Part shown: positions 18,292-27,057 of the stretch, in pieces | Position numbering within the stretch: the stretch's first letter is position 1 | How the letters are laid out: every line of letters begins with the position of its first letter | Assembly: GCA_023440965.1 (NCBI GenBank) | Contig: JAEZRC010000007.1 | Coordinates: forward strand, 310,001-374,000 | Reading direction: 5' to 3' | Length of the DNA: 64,000 nucleotides | Source of the DNA: Bacillota bacterium | GTDB lineage: Bacteria; Bacillota; Clostridia; Oscillospirales; Ruminococcaceae | Notes under the pieces: model-generated | Databases searched by the model: none | What the model saw: the letters and a program-made list of their open reading frames with translations, nothing else | What the model was told of the DNA's origin: nothing | Made by a program: the position numbers and the translations under genes

Positions 18292-19479
18292 ATGAAAAAT
18301 TTAAAGAAAGCTTTTGTGATTCTCACATCATTGGTTATTTTTTTAGCTGGATGTGGTGAAAACGAAACAAAAAAAGATTCAAAAACAGACAATTCTGTTT
18401 CTGACAGTTCTTCTTCAAGTGTATCAGAAGAACCAAAGAAGGATTCTGTTGTTAGAATTGTCGCAGTCGGCGATAATCTTATCCATGATGGCATTTATAA
18501 TCAGGCTCACCAACGAGCAAAAGATGGTACATATGACTTTGATTATGCATATCAGTATGTTGGACAGCTTATTAAACCCGCAGATATTGCTGTGCTTAAT
18601 CAGGAAACTCCAATAGCAAACGATTTGTTCCCGCCTTCAAATTATCCAATGTTCAATTCACCAACACAACTTGGTGACAAGATGATAGACATGGGCTTTA
18701 ATGTTGTAAGCCACTGTAACAATCACATTCTTGATAAGGGCGAAAAAGGAATGCTTGCAACTCTTGACTACTGGAAAAGCAGGAATATTTTGTGCTATGG
18801 TGCTTATAGAAATCAGTCTGACGTTGATGATATCAGAATTAAAGAAGTAAACGGCATCAAATTCTCATTCGTTGGATTTATGGAGCATACAAACGGCTTG
18901 AAACTCCCTAAAAATTCAGAATCAAAACTTGTTTACACTTCACAGGTTGATGAGATGGAACGACTCATAAAAAAAGCAAGATTAATGTCTGATGTTGTTG
19001 TGGTAAGTGTTCACTGGGGTGTCGAAACAACCAATCAGGTAACTGATGCACAAAAGTCACTCGCAAAGAAGTTTGTTGAGTGGGGCACAGATTTAATTAT
19101 TGGTACTCAGCCTCATACAATTCAAACTATGGAATATCTTGATAAGCCAGACGGTGGTAAGGCATTTGTTGCATACAGCCTTGGTAATTTTATATCTGCA
19201 CAAAGTTTTAATCTCACAATGGTTGGCGGGCTTATTGATCTAAATGTCAAGAAGGAAGGGCCAACAGGTAAGATCAGTATTGAAGACGTAAAATGCATAC
19301 CAATTATCACTCACTATGATGCAGGATACAAGAATATCAGAAATTATCCTTACAGTATGTATAACGAACAACTTGCAAAGCAACATGGTATACATTCAAC
19401 AAAACAATGGTTTGATATGAAATTCATTGATAAAATGGTCAACGAAAATATACCTGAACAATTTAGATTTCTTAATTAA
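18292..19479 (+). CDS. CapA-family (PGA_cap) metallophosphatase-like lipoprotein
   Basis: A 395-residue lipoprotein: lipobox LAGC (Cys ~20), a Ser/Asp/Glu-rich linker to ~55, then a CapA/PGA_cap calcineurin-like domain. The metal-ligand motifs are all present: AVGDNLIHD, LNQETPIA, CNNHILDKG, VVSVHWGVE and IGTQPHTIQ. The family is named for poly-gamma-glutamate capsule synthesis, but most stand-alone lipoprotein members, as here with no capBC or ligase nearby, have no known substrate. A phosphoesterase or envelope function is inferred. Confidence 0.85.
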   Translation: MKNLKKAFVILTSLVIFLAGCGENETKKDSKTDNSVSDSSSSSVSEEPKKDSVVRIVAVGDNLIHDGIYNQAHQRAKDGTYDFDYAYQYVGQLIKPADIAVLNQETPIANDLFPPSNYPMFNSPTQLGDKMIDMGFNVVSHCNNHILDKGEKGMLATLDYWKSRNILCYGAYRNQSDVDDIRIKEVNGIKFSFVGFMEHTNGLKLPKNSESKLVYTSQVDEMERLIKKARLMSDVVVVSVHWGVETTNQVTDAQKSLAKKFVEWGTDLIIGTQPHTIQTMEYLDKPDGGKAFVAYSLGNFISAQSFNLTMVGGLIDLNVKKEGPTGKISIEDVKCIPIITHYDAGYKNIRNYPYSMYNEQLAKQHGIHSTKQWFDMKFIDKMVNENIPEQFRFLN

Positions 19480-19488
19480 ACTAACATT

Positions 19489-19522
19489 AATAAAGCTGTC
19501 ATAAAACTATGACAGCTTTATT
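19489..19522. terminator. Bidirectional terminator
   Basis: AATAAAGCTGTCAT and ATGACAGCTTTATT form a perfect 14-bp stem between convergent genes. Confidence 0.92.
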
Positions 19523-19523
19523 T

Positions 19524-20459
19524 TTAATCAATTTTCATGTCAATTATTTTTTTACGGATAGAAAGCATAGCTGTAAGAGAAATCACAACCAATGTAATAA
19601 TCACACCAACAGTAGTATAATTTCTTCTTAGATATATTTCTTTGCTGTCTATCTGTGCAAGAAGAACATAATTGTCATATTCACGATAATAATTATAAAT
19701 AGTTTTGTTATTAATTTTCTGCTTGAAACTTCCCTGCCCTGATTTATCAAGATTTTTAAATAACCTTTTGTCAATCTGACAGGCAATACTTGATTTCATA
19801 GGATCGGTATGACTGATGTATTCCCAGTTTTCTTTGTTAATAATTGCAAGCTCGCCATTCTTTATAAAATACTGATTGTTAACAGTTGTAGAAATACCGG
19901 AAAGTCTGACAGCATCTTTTATTGAATCAGGGGTTGAACTAATATAAATTATACCTTGCTGATCAAGTCGTGAAACCGCTGTATGAATTGTCAGATCGTT
20001 ATCTGTAGAAGTGTTAACAACTTTTACAAAGCTTTTATCATTTAATGCAGGTATAAACTGCCTATAAAACTTATCGTCGCTGAAATTTTGCCCTGTATAC
20101 GGAGCAGTTCCCGCAATAACAATGCCATTTTTGTTGGTGATCAAAATTTCTTCAACCTGTAAAGCAACTCGCATTTCCTCAATATATTCAGAATCATTAA
20201 AAGCATTGGAATTATTATTTAGTATAAGTGACATGGATTTTGCCTTTGCAACATTATCATCACTGACCTGCTCAAGTATGCCTTTATATTCATTATTATT
20301 TGCGTCGATTTTAGCTTCGACATTATTGAATGTAGATTTAACTGTATCTTTTACTGATGAATTATCAACCGTTTTAATCATATAGTATGACAAGGATATT
20401 AGAATTGCAGACACAATGCTGATATTAATTAGTATAAACCTATAAACTGATTTTTTCAT
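19524..20459 (-). CDS. Double-Cache sensor protein without output domain
   Basis: A 311-residue protein with membrane helices at ~8-27 and ~281-300. The ~250-residue extracellular region between them looks like a dCache ligand-binding domain of the chemoreceptor/histidine-kinase type (ITNKNGIVIAGT, then DDKFYRQFIPAL and IYISSTP). The protein ends 11 residues after the second helix, so there is no HAMP, kinase, GGDEF or methyl-accepting domain. It is the last gene of a three-gene minus-strand operon with two small membrane or basic proteins. It may signal through a partner, or be a truncated receptor. AGGAG precedes the ATG. Confidence 0.7.
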   Translation of the reverse strand: MKKSVYRFILINISIVSAILISLSYYMIKTVDNSSVKDTVKSTFNNVEAKIDANNNEYKGILEQVSDDNVAKAKSMSLILNNNSNAFNDSEYIEEMRVALQVEEILITNKNGIVIAGTAPYTGQNFSDDKFYRQFIPALNDKSFVKVVNTSTDNDLTIHTAVSRLDQQGIIYISSTPDSIKDAVRLSGISTTVNNQYFIKNGELAIINKENWEYISHTDPMKSSIACQIDKRLFKNLDKSGQGSFKQKINNKTIYNYYREYDNYVLLAQIDSKEIYLRRNYTTVGVIITLVVISLTAMLSIRKKIIDMKID

Positions 20460-20470
20460 ATTTTCTCCTG

Positions 20471-20842
20471 TTACTTTTTGGTTGGTTTGTATGTAATACC
20501 GTATTGTTTTTCATAAAGCTTATTGAAATCCTGATATAGCTTCTGAACTTGATTTTCCAGAAAATAATAATGCTTAATATAAGCAATATTCATAATCAAT
20601 AACATAACGGACAGTAATATTATTGCCAGACTTTGTATAAATACTGCCATAAAAACTGATGCAAAAAATAAGATTGCAAACAGAGCTGTTACAATTAGAT
20701 GTATTAACCTTTCGTGTTGAAAGAATTCAATCTGTTTTTCATGATAAGCAATTATTCTTTTATAATCCATATCCTGATTACTGTCAATAAGACCTGTTAT
20801 GTACTTTCGGTATTCCCTGAGATATTTCTCCAAAGATGTCAC
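20471..20842 (-). CDS. Small membrane protein, function unknown
   Basis: A 123-residue protein with two adjacent membrane helices (~47-67 and ~70-89), flanked by charged helical segments, the second rich in Gln, Lys and Tyr. The family is not recognised. GTG is used as start, 4 bases after the upstream gene's stop, with GGGG just before it; an ATG at codon 24 would be the only nearby alternative. It lies between the 87-residue basic protein and the dCache protein. Confidence 0.6.
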   Translation of the reverse strand: MTSLEKYLREYRKYITGLIDSNQDMDYKRIIAYHEKQIEFFQHERLIHLIVTALFAILFFASVFMAVFIQSLAIILLSVMLLIMNIAYIKHYYFLENQVQKLYQDFNKLYEKQYGITYKPTKK

Positions 20843-20846
20843 CCCA

Positions 20847-21110
20847 TTACAAATCCATTATAATTGCATTTTCAATTACAAAATCATCGGGTTCTTTTTT
20901 TACCTCAGCAGTAGCTCTTTTAGTAAAAATCAATGAATAGATGCCATCAAGAAAACTATAGAATTTTTTAAAAGTACGGACTTTACTCTTTTTCTTATTC
21001 TTTCCTTCATTTTTCCTCTTATTAATTAGATATGTAAAAAAAATAGATGTTATCACTAAAACAATAGATTTCTTATTAATAATATTTGTTTTTGCTTTAA
21101 TATAAGTCAT
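20847..21110 (-). CDS. Small basic protein with one hydrophobic segment, unknown
   Basis: An 87-residue protein with a hydrophobic stretch at ~14-29 (SIVLVITSIFFTYLI), a very Lys-rich middle (KRKNEGKNKKKSKVR) and an acidic C-terminus. AGGAG lies 6 bases before the ATG. It is the first gene of the operon with the two-helix protein and the dCache protein; the tight spacing (4 and 11 bases) implies cotranscription. No family is recognised. Confidence 0.55.
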   Translation of the reverse strand: MTYIKAKTNIINKKSIVLVITSIFFTYLINKRKNEGKNKKKSKVRTFKKFYSFLDGIYSLIFTKRATAEVKKEPDDFVIENAIIMDL

Positions 21111-21206
21111 TATATTCTCCTATATTATTTATATTATATTATAATTATATATCTCTTTAATTTAAATAGCAAGATTATTTTTATGTATAAATCTAATAAT
21201 AAGTAC

Positions 21207-21235
21207 TTGCTTAAAACAAAATAATATGATATAAT
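21207..21235 (+). promoter_or_regulatory. Promoter of the SRP RNA
   Basis: TTGCTT (21207-21212), an exact 17-base spacer and TATAAT (21230-21235). Transcription would start near 21242. Confidence 0.8.
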
Positions 21236-21250
21236 AAAAATCTATTAATG

Positions 21251-21307
21251 GATATAGGATTTGGGTCCTGTTCAATCCGAGATATAGGTGTGCGGGTCCT
21301 GTGCAAT
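21251..21307 (+). repeat. Imperfect 30-base-period direct duplication in the SRP RNA leader
   Basis: GATATAGG...GGGTCCTGTTCAAT (21251-21276) is repeated as GATATAGG...GGGTCCTGTGCAAT (21281-21307). The second copy is the 5' part of the SRP RNA core; the first lies in the leader. Confidence 0.8.
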
Positions 21308-21404
21308 AGAACACTGCGAAACATGTCAGGCGGGGAACCGAGCAGCATTAAGCAGTACGTACTATGTGCCGCAGATCGCCTGCATACCTATATGTCGGAT
21401 TGAT
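21272..21404 (+). ncRNA. ffs: Signal recognition particle RNA (small bacterial type)
   Basis: The outer stem TCAATCCGA (21272-21280) pairs with TCGGATTGA (21395-21403), continued by ATATAGGT with ACCTATAT. The apical domain contains GTCAGG, a GGAA tetraloop region and AGCAGC (21325-21346), the Ffh-binding core of domain IV. The RNA is about 133 nt followed by a T-run (21404-21409). It sits directly before dnaX, the usual place for the scRNA gene in Firmicutes. Confidence 0.92.
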
Positions 21405-21427
21405 TTTTTATTCAAGGAGTGATGAAA

Positions 21428-23026
21428 ATGTATAAGGCACTATACAGAAAATGGCGTCCTCTGACATTTGATGATGTTGTTTCTCAATCTCATATCATTA
21501 CTACCTTGACTAACCAGATTATTTCGGGAAAAACAGCCCATGCTTATCTATTTACAGGTTCAAGAGGAACTGGTAAGACTTCCTGTGCACGTATTTTTGC
21601 AAAAACAATAAACTGTCTTGATATGCACGACGGTAAGCCTTGTCTTAAATGTGAAGTTTGCAAGGATGCTGATAATGGAGCTCTTTCTGATATAATTGAA
21701 ATAGACGCTGCAAGCAATAATGGTGTTGATGATATCCGTGATATAAGAGAAGCCGCACTTTTCACACCTGAAAAATGCAAATACAAAGTATATATTATTG
21801 ACGAAGTTCATATGCTTTCGGCGAATGCTTTTAATGCATTGCTGAAAATCATGGAGGAACCCCCTGCTTATGTAAAATTTATTTTAGCAACAACTGAAGT
21901 TCATAAGGTTCCTGCTACTATTCTTTCTCGTTGTCAAAGATATGACTTCAGAAGGATCCTTACCGAAGATATTGTGGATAGACTTTTATATATTGCGAAT
22001 CAGGAAAATATAAAACTTGATAAAGATGCCGCTCATCTCATAGCTAGAATTTCCGATGGTGGAATGAGAGATGCTTTATCATTGCTTGATCAGAGTATTG
22101 CTTATTCAAATAATGTTACAATAGATATTGTAAGTTCTGCTGCTGGAATTGCAGGACGAGATTATCTATTTGACCTACTTGATGCTGTGATTAATCAAAA
22201 TGCATCAAATGCATTAACAATTGTTGATAAACTGTATTCAATGTCAAAGGATATGCAGAGGCTGTGTGAAGAGCTTTTATCTCAAATGCGAAACCTTATG
22301 CTTGTTAAAACTGTTCCTGAACAGAAAAATCTTCTTGCGTGCCTACCTGATGAAATTGAAAAGCTTTCTCAGTTTTCAGATCAGATTAAGCTTGAAGATG
22401 TCATAAATAAGCTCAATATTTTGCAGGAATGTAATGAGAGACTTACTCGTTCACTGACAAAAAGAATTGAACTTGAAATGTGTTTGGTAAAGCTTTGTAC
22501 GCAGGCAACAAACAAGACCCAGACAATTGTACAAGCTGATAACAGTGAGCTATTAAACAGGCTTAATGCACTTGAACATACTGTAAGGGAAAATAGCTTT
22601 ACAACTGATAAGAAGGCTGTATCGAAAAAAGCGGCCCCTGCTCCAGTTATACCACAACAACCAGCAGAACCATCTATTGATATATCAAAAATCAAACCAG
22701 AAATGTTAAAGTCACTTGATTGTTGGCCTGAAATTCTTGAGAATTTTAATAAAGTTAACCCTGCCGTTTCTGGTTCGTTAAAGGGCTCACAAGCGTTTAT
22801 TTATGAGAATTTGTTACTTTTAATTGTGCAGAACGAATTTTTCATAAAATTGTTTAAAAACAAGGACAATGCTAATTCACTTGGTGAGGTTGTAAAAGCA
22901 CATCTTGGAAAATCATTTATCATAAGGGCAAAATGCTCAACTACTGCAAAAACAGACGATAACAATGCGGTTGATAAATTGATATCCAAAGCTAAAGACG
23001 CCAACATACAAGTCGAAATAAATTAA
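21428..23026 (+). CDS. dnaX: DNA polymerase III subunit gamma/tau
   Basis: A 532-residue clamp-loader ATPase. It begins MYKALYRKWRP, followed by Walker A GSRGTGKTS, the zinc-binding cysteines (CLDMHDGKPCLKCEVC region, ~63-80) and Walker B VYIIDEVHML. The AAA+ domain runs to ~220, the collar to ~360, and a tau-like C-terminal region to the end. GTG 21419 and ATG 21422 are also in frame, but AAGGAG at 21414-21419 is correctly spaced (8 bases) only for the ATG at 21428. It heads the dnaX-ybaB-recR group. Confidence 0.95.
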   Translation: MYKALYRKWRPLTFDDVVSQSHIITTLTNQIISGKTAHAYLFTGSRGTGKTSCARIFAKTINCLDMHDGKPCLKCEVCKDADNGALSDIIEIDAASNNGVDDIRDIREAALFTPEKCKYKVYIIDEVHMLSANAFNALLKIMEEPPAYVKFILATTEVHKVPATILSRCQRYDFRRILTEDIVDRLLYIANQENIKLDKDAAHLIARISDGGMRDALSLLDQSIAYSNNVTIDIVSSAAGIAGRDYLFDLLDAVINQNASNALTIVDKLYSMSKDMQRLCEELLSQMRNLMLVKTVPEQKNLLACLPDEIEKLSQFSDQIKLEDVINKLNILQECNERLTRSLTKRIELEMCLVKLCTQATNKTQTIVQADNSELLNRLNALEHTVRENSFTTDKKAVSKKAAPAPVIPQQPAEPSIDISKIKPEMLKSLDCWPEILENFNKVNPAVSGSLKGSQAFIYENLLLLIVQNEFFIKLFKNKDNANSLGEVVKAHLGKSFIIRAKCSTTAKTDDNNAVDKLISKAKDANIQVEIN

Positions 23027-23056
23027 AAAATTATATAATCAAGAGGAGATTTTACT

Positions 23057-23404
23057 ATGAAAGCAAGATTGCCACAAGGTATGGGCGGAGGCCCACAGAA
23101 TATGAATGCAATGCTCAAGCAGGCTCAGAAAATGCAGGATGATATCACTGCATTACAGGAAGACCTTGAAGGTAGAGATTTTTCTGCCTCAGTAGGTGGC
23201 GGAGCTGTTGATATTACTATCACTGGAAAGAGAACTGTAAAGTCACTAACCATTAAGCCTGAAGTTGTTGACCCAGAGGATGTTGAAATGCTTCAGGATC
23301 TTATTATGAGTGCTTTTAACCAGGCTGTACAGAATCTTGAAGATGTTTCTGAAGAAGAAATGTCTAAAGTGACAGGCGGAGTTTCTCTCCCAGGATTATT
23401 CTAA
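23057..23404 (+). CDS. YbaB/EbfC nucleoid-associated protein
   Basis: A 115-residue DNA-binding protein. A Gly/Met-rich N-terminus leads into the family core: [12 protein letters not shown], then [14 protein letters not shown] and the [12 protein letters not shown] helix. It binds DNA as a dimer and is almost always encoded between dnaX and recR, as here. GAGGAG precedes the ATG, and the stop overlaps the recR start (TAATG). Confidence 0.95.
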   Translation: MKARLPQGMGGGPQNMNAMLKQAQKMQDDITALQEDLEGRDFSASVGGGAVDITITGKRTVKSLTIKPEVVDPEDVEMLQDLIMSAFNQAVQNLEDVSEEEMSKVTGGVSLPGLF

Positions 23405-24006
23405 TGGCCGAAAGTAATCCATTGCCTTTAATAATTCTTTCAGAACAGTTTGCAAAGCTTCCTGGTATCGGCATGAAAACTGCTCAAAGGCTTGCTTATT
23501 ATGTGATGTCAATGAGTGAATCCGACGCGAAAAGCTTTGCAGATGCTATCATAAAGGCACACAAGACAATACACAGCTGTAAAATATGCCAAAACCTTAC
23601 CGACGCTGAAATATGCCCTATCTGTAATGATTTAAGGAGAGACAGCTCAACCATTTGTGTTGTTGAAGGACCGAAGGATGTTTCAGCCTTTGAACGCACC
23701 AATGAATACAAGGGACTTTATCATGTATTACATGGGCTTATTTCCCCTATTGATGGAGTTACACCTGATAAGCTAAGAATTAAGGAACTTCTTAAAAGAA
23801 TAAATGACTCTGATGTTTCAGAGGTCATTATGGCTACAAACCCGACGGTTGAGGGTGAGGCTACCGCTATGTATATATCAAGGTTATTAAAGCCTCTTGG
23901 TATAAAAGTTACACGTCTTGCTTTTGGATTGCCAATTGGTGGGATTCTTGAGTATGCCGATGAAGTGACTTTATTTAAAGCACTTGAAAACAGAAATGAA
24001 ATATAA
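23404..24006 (+). CDS. recR: Recombination protein RecR
   Basis: A 200-residue protein of the RecFOR recombination-repair pathway. The N-terminal helix-hairpin-helix ([15 protein letters not shown], ~18-32) is followed by a four-Cys zinc finger (CKIC...CPIC, ~58-75). The TOPRIM domain begins [10 protein letters not shown], and NPTVEGEAT is the second family motif. Length and order are standard. The start overlaps ybaB by one base. Confidence 0.97.
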   Translation: MAESNPLPLIILSEQFAKLPGIGMKTAQRLAYYVMSMSESDAKSFADAIIKAHKTIHSCKICQNLTDAEICPICNDLRRDSSTICVVEGPKDVSAFERTNEYKGLYHVLHGLISPIDGVTPDKLRIKELLKRINDSDVSEVIMATNPTVEGEATAMYISRLLKPLGIKVTRLAFGLPIGGILEYADEVTLFKALENRNEI

Positions 24007-24031
24007 AGGAACGATTAATCGTTCCTTTTTT
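24005..24031 (+). terminator. Terminator after recR
   Basis: AAAGGAACGAT/ATCGTTCCTTT palindrome followed by T's. Confidence 0.9.
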
Positions 24032-24043
24032 GTAGGTATATAT

Positions 24044-24517
24044 ATGGAAAATGATATATTATATATGAGAAAAGCTCTTGAGCTTGCAAAAAAAGCTGCA
24101 GAAATTGGTGAAGTTCCAATTGGTGCAGTTGTTGTAAAAAAAGAAACTGGAGAAATTGTCGGCACAGGCTATAACAGGCGTGAATGCGCTAAATCTCCCC
24201 TTGCACACGCTGAAATAATTGCTATAAATGAAGCCAGCAAAACACTTGGTGGCTGGCGCCTTATCGACTGCGAAATATATGTTACTCTTGAGCCTTGTCC
24301 AATGTGTACAGGTGCTATTATAAATTCAAGGCTTGAAAGAGTTATATATGGTGCTTCAGATGCAAAGGCTGGCTCCTGCGGTTCTGTTATAAACCTTTTT
24401 GACTTCCCGTACAATCATATACCTGAAATTACAGCAGGAATTCTAAAGGATGAATGTTCCGAAATATTGAGCGATTTTTTCAAATCACTACGACAAAATA
24501 AACAGCAGAAGGCATAA
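24044..24517 (+). CDS. tadA: tRNA-specific adenosine deaminase
   Basis: A 157-residue enzyme that deaminates A34 to inosine in tRNA-Arg(ACG). The zinc/catalytic motifs are HAEIIAINEA (His and catalytic Glu) and PCPMCTGAI (two Cys). The upstream open frame overlaps the recR terminator, so the only sensible start is the ATG at 24044; its ribosome-binding site is weak (TAGG). It is separated from recR by a terminator, so it probably has its own promoter or some readthrough. Confidence 0.93.
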   Translation: MENDILYMRKALELAKKAAEIGEVPIGAVVVKKETGEIVGTGYNRRECAKSPLAHAEIIAINEASKTLGGWRLIDCEIYVTLEPCPMCTGAIINSRLERVIYGASDAKAGSCGSVINLFDFPYNHIPEITAGILKDECSEILSDFFKSLRQNKQQKA

Positions 24518-24535
24518 GCCTCCTGCTGTTTTATT
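24501..24535 (+). terminator. Terminator after tadA
   Basis: AACAGCAG...GGC pairs with GCC...CTGCTGTT, then TTTATT. Confidence 0.85.
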
Positions 24536-24539
24536 GTAT

Positions 24540-24950
24540 AACGAAAACCACTGCTAAACCGGTGGTTCAATTAATCTTAAGCTATGAGTAGAAAATAAAA
24601 CCTCCACAAATATAATAAATTTAAGGTCTGCCAAACTAACTAAAATCAGAGGATATATCCAATTATGGATAGGAACAGGCATTTTGAGTTCAGAGGTTAT
24701 TTTGTGGATATGGTAAAAAAATAAAAAGCGGATTGCAGAATATGTTAGAAACCAGTTACAGGAAGATATTTTATCAGGCCAATTAACATACATGGATAAT
24801 TCAGACCCATTTACGGGAGAGCCTGTAAATGTAGGCAAAAAATAAGCCGCCCCTTTTGGGGCAGCCAGAAAATTTAATGCAATTGGCAGATCTTCAATGG
24901 GGCATCAGCCCCAACCAGTAAAATGCCCTGCCACCCGCTTAGCGGGTAAT
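24540..24950 (+). mobile_element. Decayed IS200/IS605-type element with palindromic ends
   Basis: The ~410-base stretch between tadA and scfB starts with an imperfect palindrome (AACCAC 24546-24551 / GTGGTT 24562-24567) and ends with ACCCGC-TTA-GCGGGT (24933-24947). A further hairpin, TGGGGC/GCCCCA, lies at 24898-24913. Subterminal hairpins instead of inverted terminal repeats are the hallmark of IS200/IS605 elements. Inside is a broken fragment of the transposase. The element is too short for a complete IS200, so it has lost internal sequence and cannot move by itself. Confidence 0.65.
24665..24845 (+). pseudogene. Remnant of IS200-type transposase TnpA, C-terminal part, frameshifted
   Basis: One frame gives RNRHFEFRGYFVDMV before a stop at 24722. 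A second frame resumes at 24726 with RIAEYVRNQLQEDIL and then DPFTGEPVN, ending at 24845. Joined, these resemble the C-terminal end of Y1 (IS200-like) transposases: the conserved F-x-x-RGYFVDTV segment and the catalytic-helix I-x-x-YIxNQ region. No start or N-terminal HUH domain is intact. Confidence 0.65.
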
Positions 24951-24955
24951 CTTGA

Positions 24956-26323
24956 CTATTCTTTTAAAGCGTTTATAGCTTTTATCATTATTGCACATTC
25001 AAGGCGCTTTTTTTGAAGTTCACATGATAACTTATGTGCTTTATGTATATCATTCTCGTAATTATAATTATTTGCATTACATCCACCACTACAATAGAAC
25101 TTTGCCCAGCATTTTGTACATTCAGGCTTTGAATATATGTGTGAATTAGCAAATTCCTTTTTAATGTCTGAGTTGAATATTCCGTCAGAAAGATTACCCA
25201 TTTTGTATTCTTCCTTACCAACGAACTGATGACAAGGATAAATATCACCGTCTGGTGTTACTGCAACATATTCGTTACCGCAACCACATCCCCTTAATCT
25301 CTTTATTGCGCAAGGACCCTGATCAAGGTCAAGCATAAAGTGGAAGAAATTACAACGGAATTTATCTTTGTTGATTTCCATAAGCTTCTGTGAAAGTTTT
25401 TCATATTCAGCGAAAACAACAGGCAATTCTTTTTCAGTAATTGCATAAGGATCTTCAGAACTACCAGTTACAGGCTCAACAGAAACCTGGTCAAAACCCT
25501 GTTCATATAGATGAATTACGTCATTTGAGAAATCAAGATTATATTTTGTGAAAGTACCACGTACATAGTAATCCTTGTCCCCTCTTTTTTCAACAAGCTC
25601 TTTAAAGCTTTTTATAATCTTATCATAGCTTCCTGAACCGTCAACACGCTTTCGCACCCTGTCATTGACTTCTTTTCTTCCGTCAATAGAAAGAACAACG
25701 TTTGACATTTCTTCATTAATAAAGTCAATTTTCTTGTCATCAAGCAGAATACCATTTGTTGTTATAGTAAATCTAAATTTTTTATTATATTCCTTTTCCT
25801 TACTTCTTGCGTATTCAACAACTTGCTTAACAACGCCGAAGTTCATCAGTGGCTCGCCGCCAAAGAAGTCAAGTTCAAGATTCTGTCTGTCACCTGAATT
25901 TTCAAGAAGAAAATCAATAGCCTGCTTACCGACTTCAAGTGGCATCAGCTTTCTGCCCTCACCAAAGTCACCGGTTGAAGCAAAGCAATACTCACAGCGA
26001 AGATTACAGTCGTGAGCAATATGCAGACACATTGCTTTTACTGGTGAAGCAACAGAATACTTTGCATATTTTTCATAGTCATCAGGCGAGAAAAGAATTC
26101 CGTCATTATAAAGCTCAACAATTTCGTTATAGCAGGATTCAATATCCTCGACTTTGTTGAACTGCAAAAGCTTATCTATTACCTTTTGAGGACATTTATC
26201 CTCAAATGGCGGGAAAATATTGTCAAGAAGGTCGTATGTAAGATCATCAACTATATGAACGCCACCACTGTTGACATCAAGAACAATATTCAAGCCGTTT
26301 AATTTGTACTTATGTATCATCAT
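24956..26323 (-). CDS. scfB: Radical SAM maturase of the SCIFF peptide
   Basis: A 455-residue radical SAM/SPASM enzyme that installs a thioether link (sactionine-type/ranthipeptide) in the SCIFF precursor encoded 75 bases upstream. An N-terminal peptide-binding region (~1-90) precedes CNLRCEYCF (~108-116), the radical SAM [4Fe-4S] triad. The C-terminal SPASM domain has CAIKRLRGCGCGN, a YPCHQFVG motif and CTKCWAKFYCSGGCN for auxiliary clusters. Gene order yajC-TIGR04086-scfA-scfB matches the usual Clostridia arrangement. The role of mature SCIFF is unknown. Confidence 0.95.
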   Translation of the reverse strand: MMIHKYKLNGLNIVLDVNSGGVHIVDDLTYDLLDNIFPPFEDKCPQKVIDKLLQFNKVEDIESCYNEIVELYNDGILFSPDDYEKYAKYSVASPVKAMCLHIAHDCNLRCEYCFASTGDFGEGRKLMPLEVGKQAIDFLLENSGDRQNLELDFFGGEPLMNFGVVKQVVEYARSKEKEYNKKFRFTITTNGILLDDKKIDFINEEMSNVVLSIDGRKEVNDRVRKRVDGSGSYDKIIKSFKELVEKRGDKDYYVRGTFTKYNLDFSNDVIHLYEQGFDQVSVEPVTGSSEDPYAITEKELPVVFAEYEKLSQKLMEINKDKFRCNFFHFMLDLDQGPCAIKRLRGCGCGNEYVAVTPDGDIYPCHQFVGKEEYKMGNLSDGIFNSDIKKEFANSHIYSKPECTKCWAKFYCSGGCNANNYNYENDIHKAHKLSCELQKKRLECAIMIKAINALKE

Positions 26324-26398
26324 AATACCTCTGAAATTTCTTTATTAATTATAACAAAAAAGTAAAGGGACAATTACTGCCCCTTTAATTTAATCGGA

Positions 26399-26542
26399 TT
26401 ATGCATCCTTTTCACATTTCTGGTTTGCAACTGTGCAAGAAGTTTTACAAGCTGACTGACATGATGCCTGGCACTTGCCACAGCCACCTTTTTCAGCAGA
26501 TTTCTTAAGGTTTGCTTTGTTAATAGTCTTGATGTGCTTCAT
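26399..26542 (-). CDS. scfA: SCIFF precursor peptide (six cysteines in forty-five residues)
   Basis: A 47-residue ribosomally made peptide, MKHIKTINKANLKKSAEKGG followed by six Cys in CGKCQASCQSACKTSC-type spacing and a final QKC. The leader (~1-20) is the almost invariant SCIFF leader; the core is modified by the radical SAM enzyme next door. The open frame extends 35 codons upstream, but GGAGGGG lies just before the ATG at 26542 and the family begins there. Clostridia typically carry one such locus. Confidence 0.95.
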   Translation of the reverse strand: MKHIKTINKANLKKSAEKGGCGKCQASCQSACKTSCTVANQKCEKDA

Positions 26543-26594
26543 AATACCCCTCCAAGAAAAATTATTATTCAATTTTACCACAGAATGTGCAAAA

Positions 26595-26999
26595 TTAATA
26601 TCTTTTGCCCTTTGAATTAACTCCAAAAACTCCACCAATGGCCGCACAGATCAAAGTCATTATAAGCTTTGTTAAAAAACTAAAGGAAATAGAGTTTTTA
26701 GCGAAAATTACTCCTGCAAAGAAAATAATACAATAAATAAAAATACCTGTAAGAATTCCGATAATCATACCATTCTGTCGTTTCCTTTTTGCTGCTATAT
26801 ATCCACCGACATAAGCACCAACACACAGTGCCAGGCTTGACATTACTGAAACCATTGGCTCTGGTGCATCAAACTTTGTCATGAAAAGTGAAAATATAAA
26901 CAAACAGATAAGAATAACAACTATACCAACAAATGAAGAACTCGCTGTACAATACAGACGGGATGACTTAAAGGAATTTATCGTTGATCTTCTTTGCAT
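26595..26999 (-). CDS. TIGR04086-family membrane protein
   Basis: A 134-residue protein with four predicted membrane helices (~20-40, ~47-67, ~75-100, ~107-127) and a Gly-rich last helix (AIGGVFGVNSKGK). It matches the small membrane family usually found between yajC and the SCIFF gene. Its function is unknown; constant linkage suggests a role in the export or membrane handling of SCIFF (inference). Confidence 0.75.
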   Translation of the reverse strand: MQRRSTINSFKSSRLYCTASSSFVGIVVILICLFIFSLFMTKFDAPEPMVSVMSSLALCVGAYVGGYIAAKRKRQNGMIIGILTGIFIYCIIFFAGVIFAKNSISFSFLTKLIMTLICAAIGGVFGVNSKGKRY

Positions 27000-27057
27000 T
27001 TTTACCCCTCCAAAAATTTATGTTAATAAATTTTATTCAGGATAAGCGTTTAATATA

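Noticed and set aside
24554..24838. Minus-strand open frame across the tadA-scfB gap
   Set aside because: It is the antisense of the broken IS200 transposase; no ribosome site and no family match.
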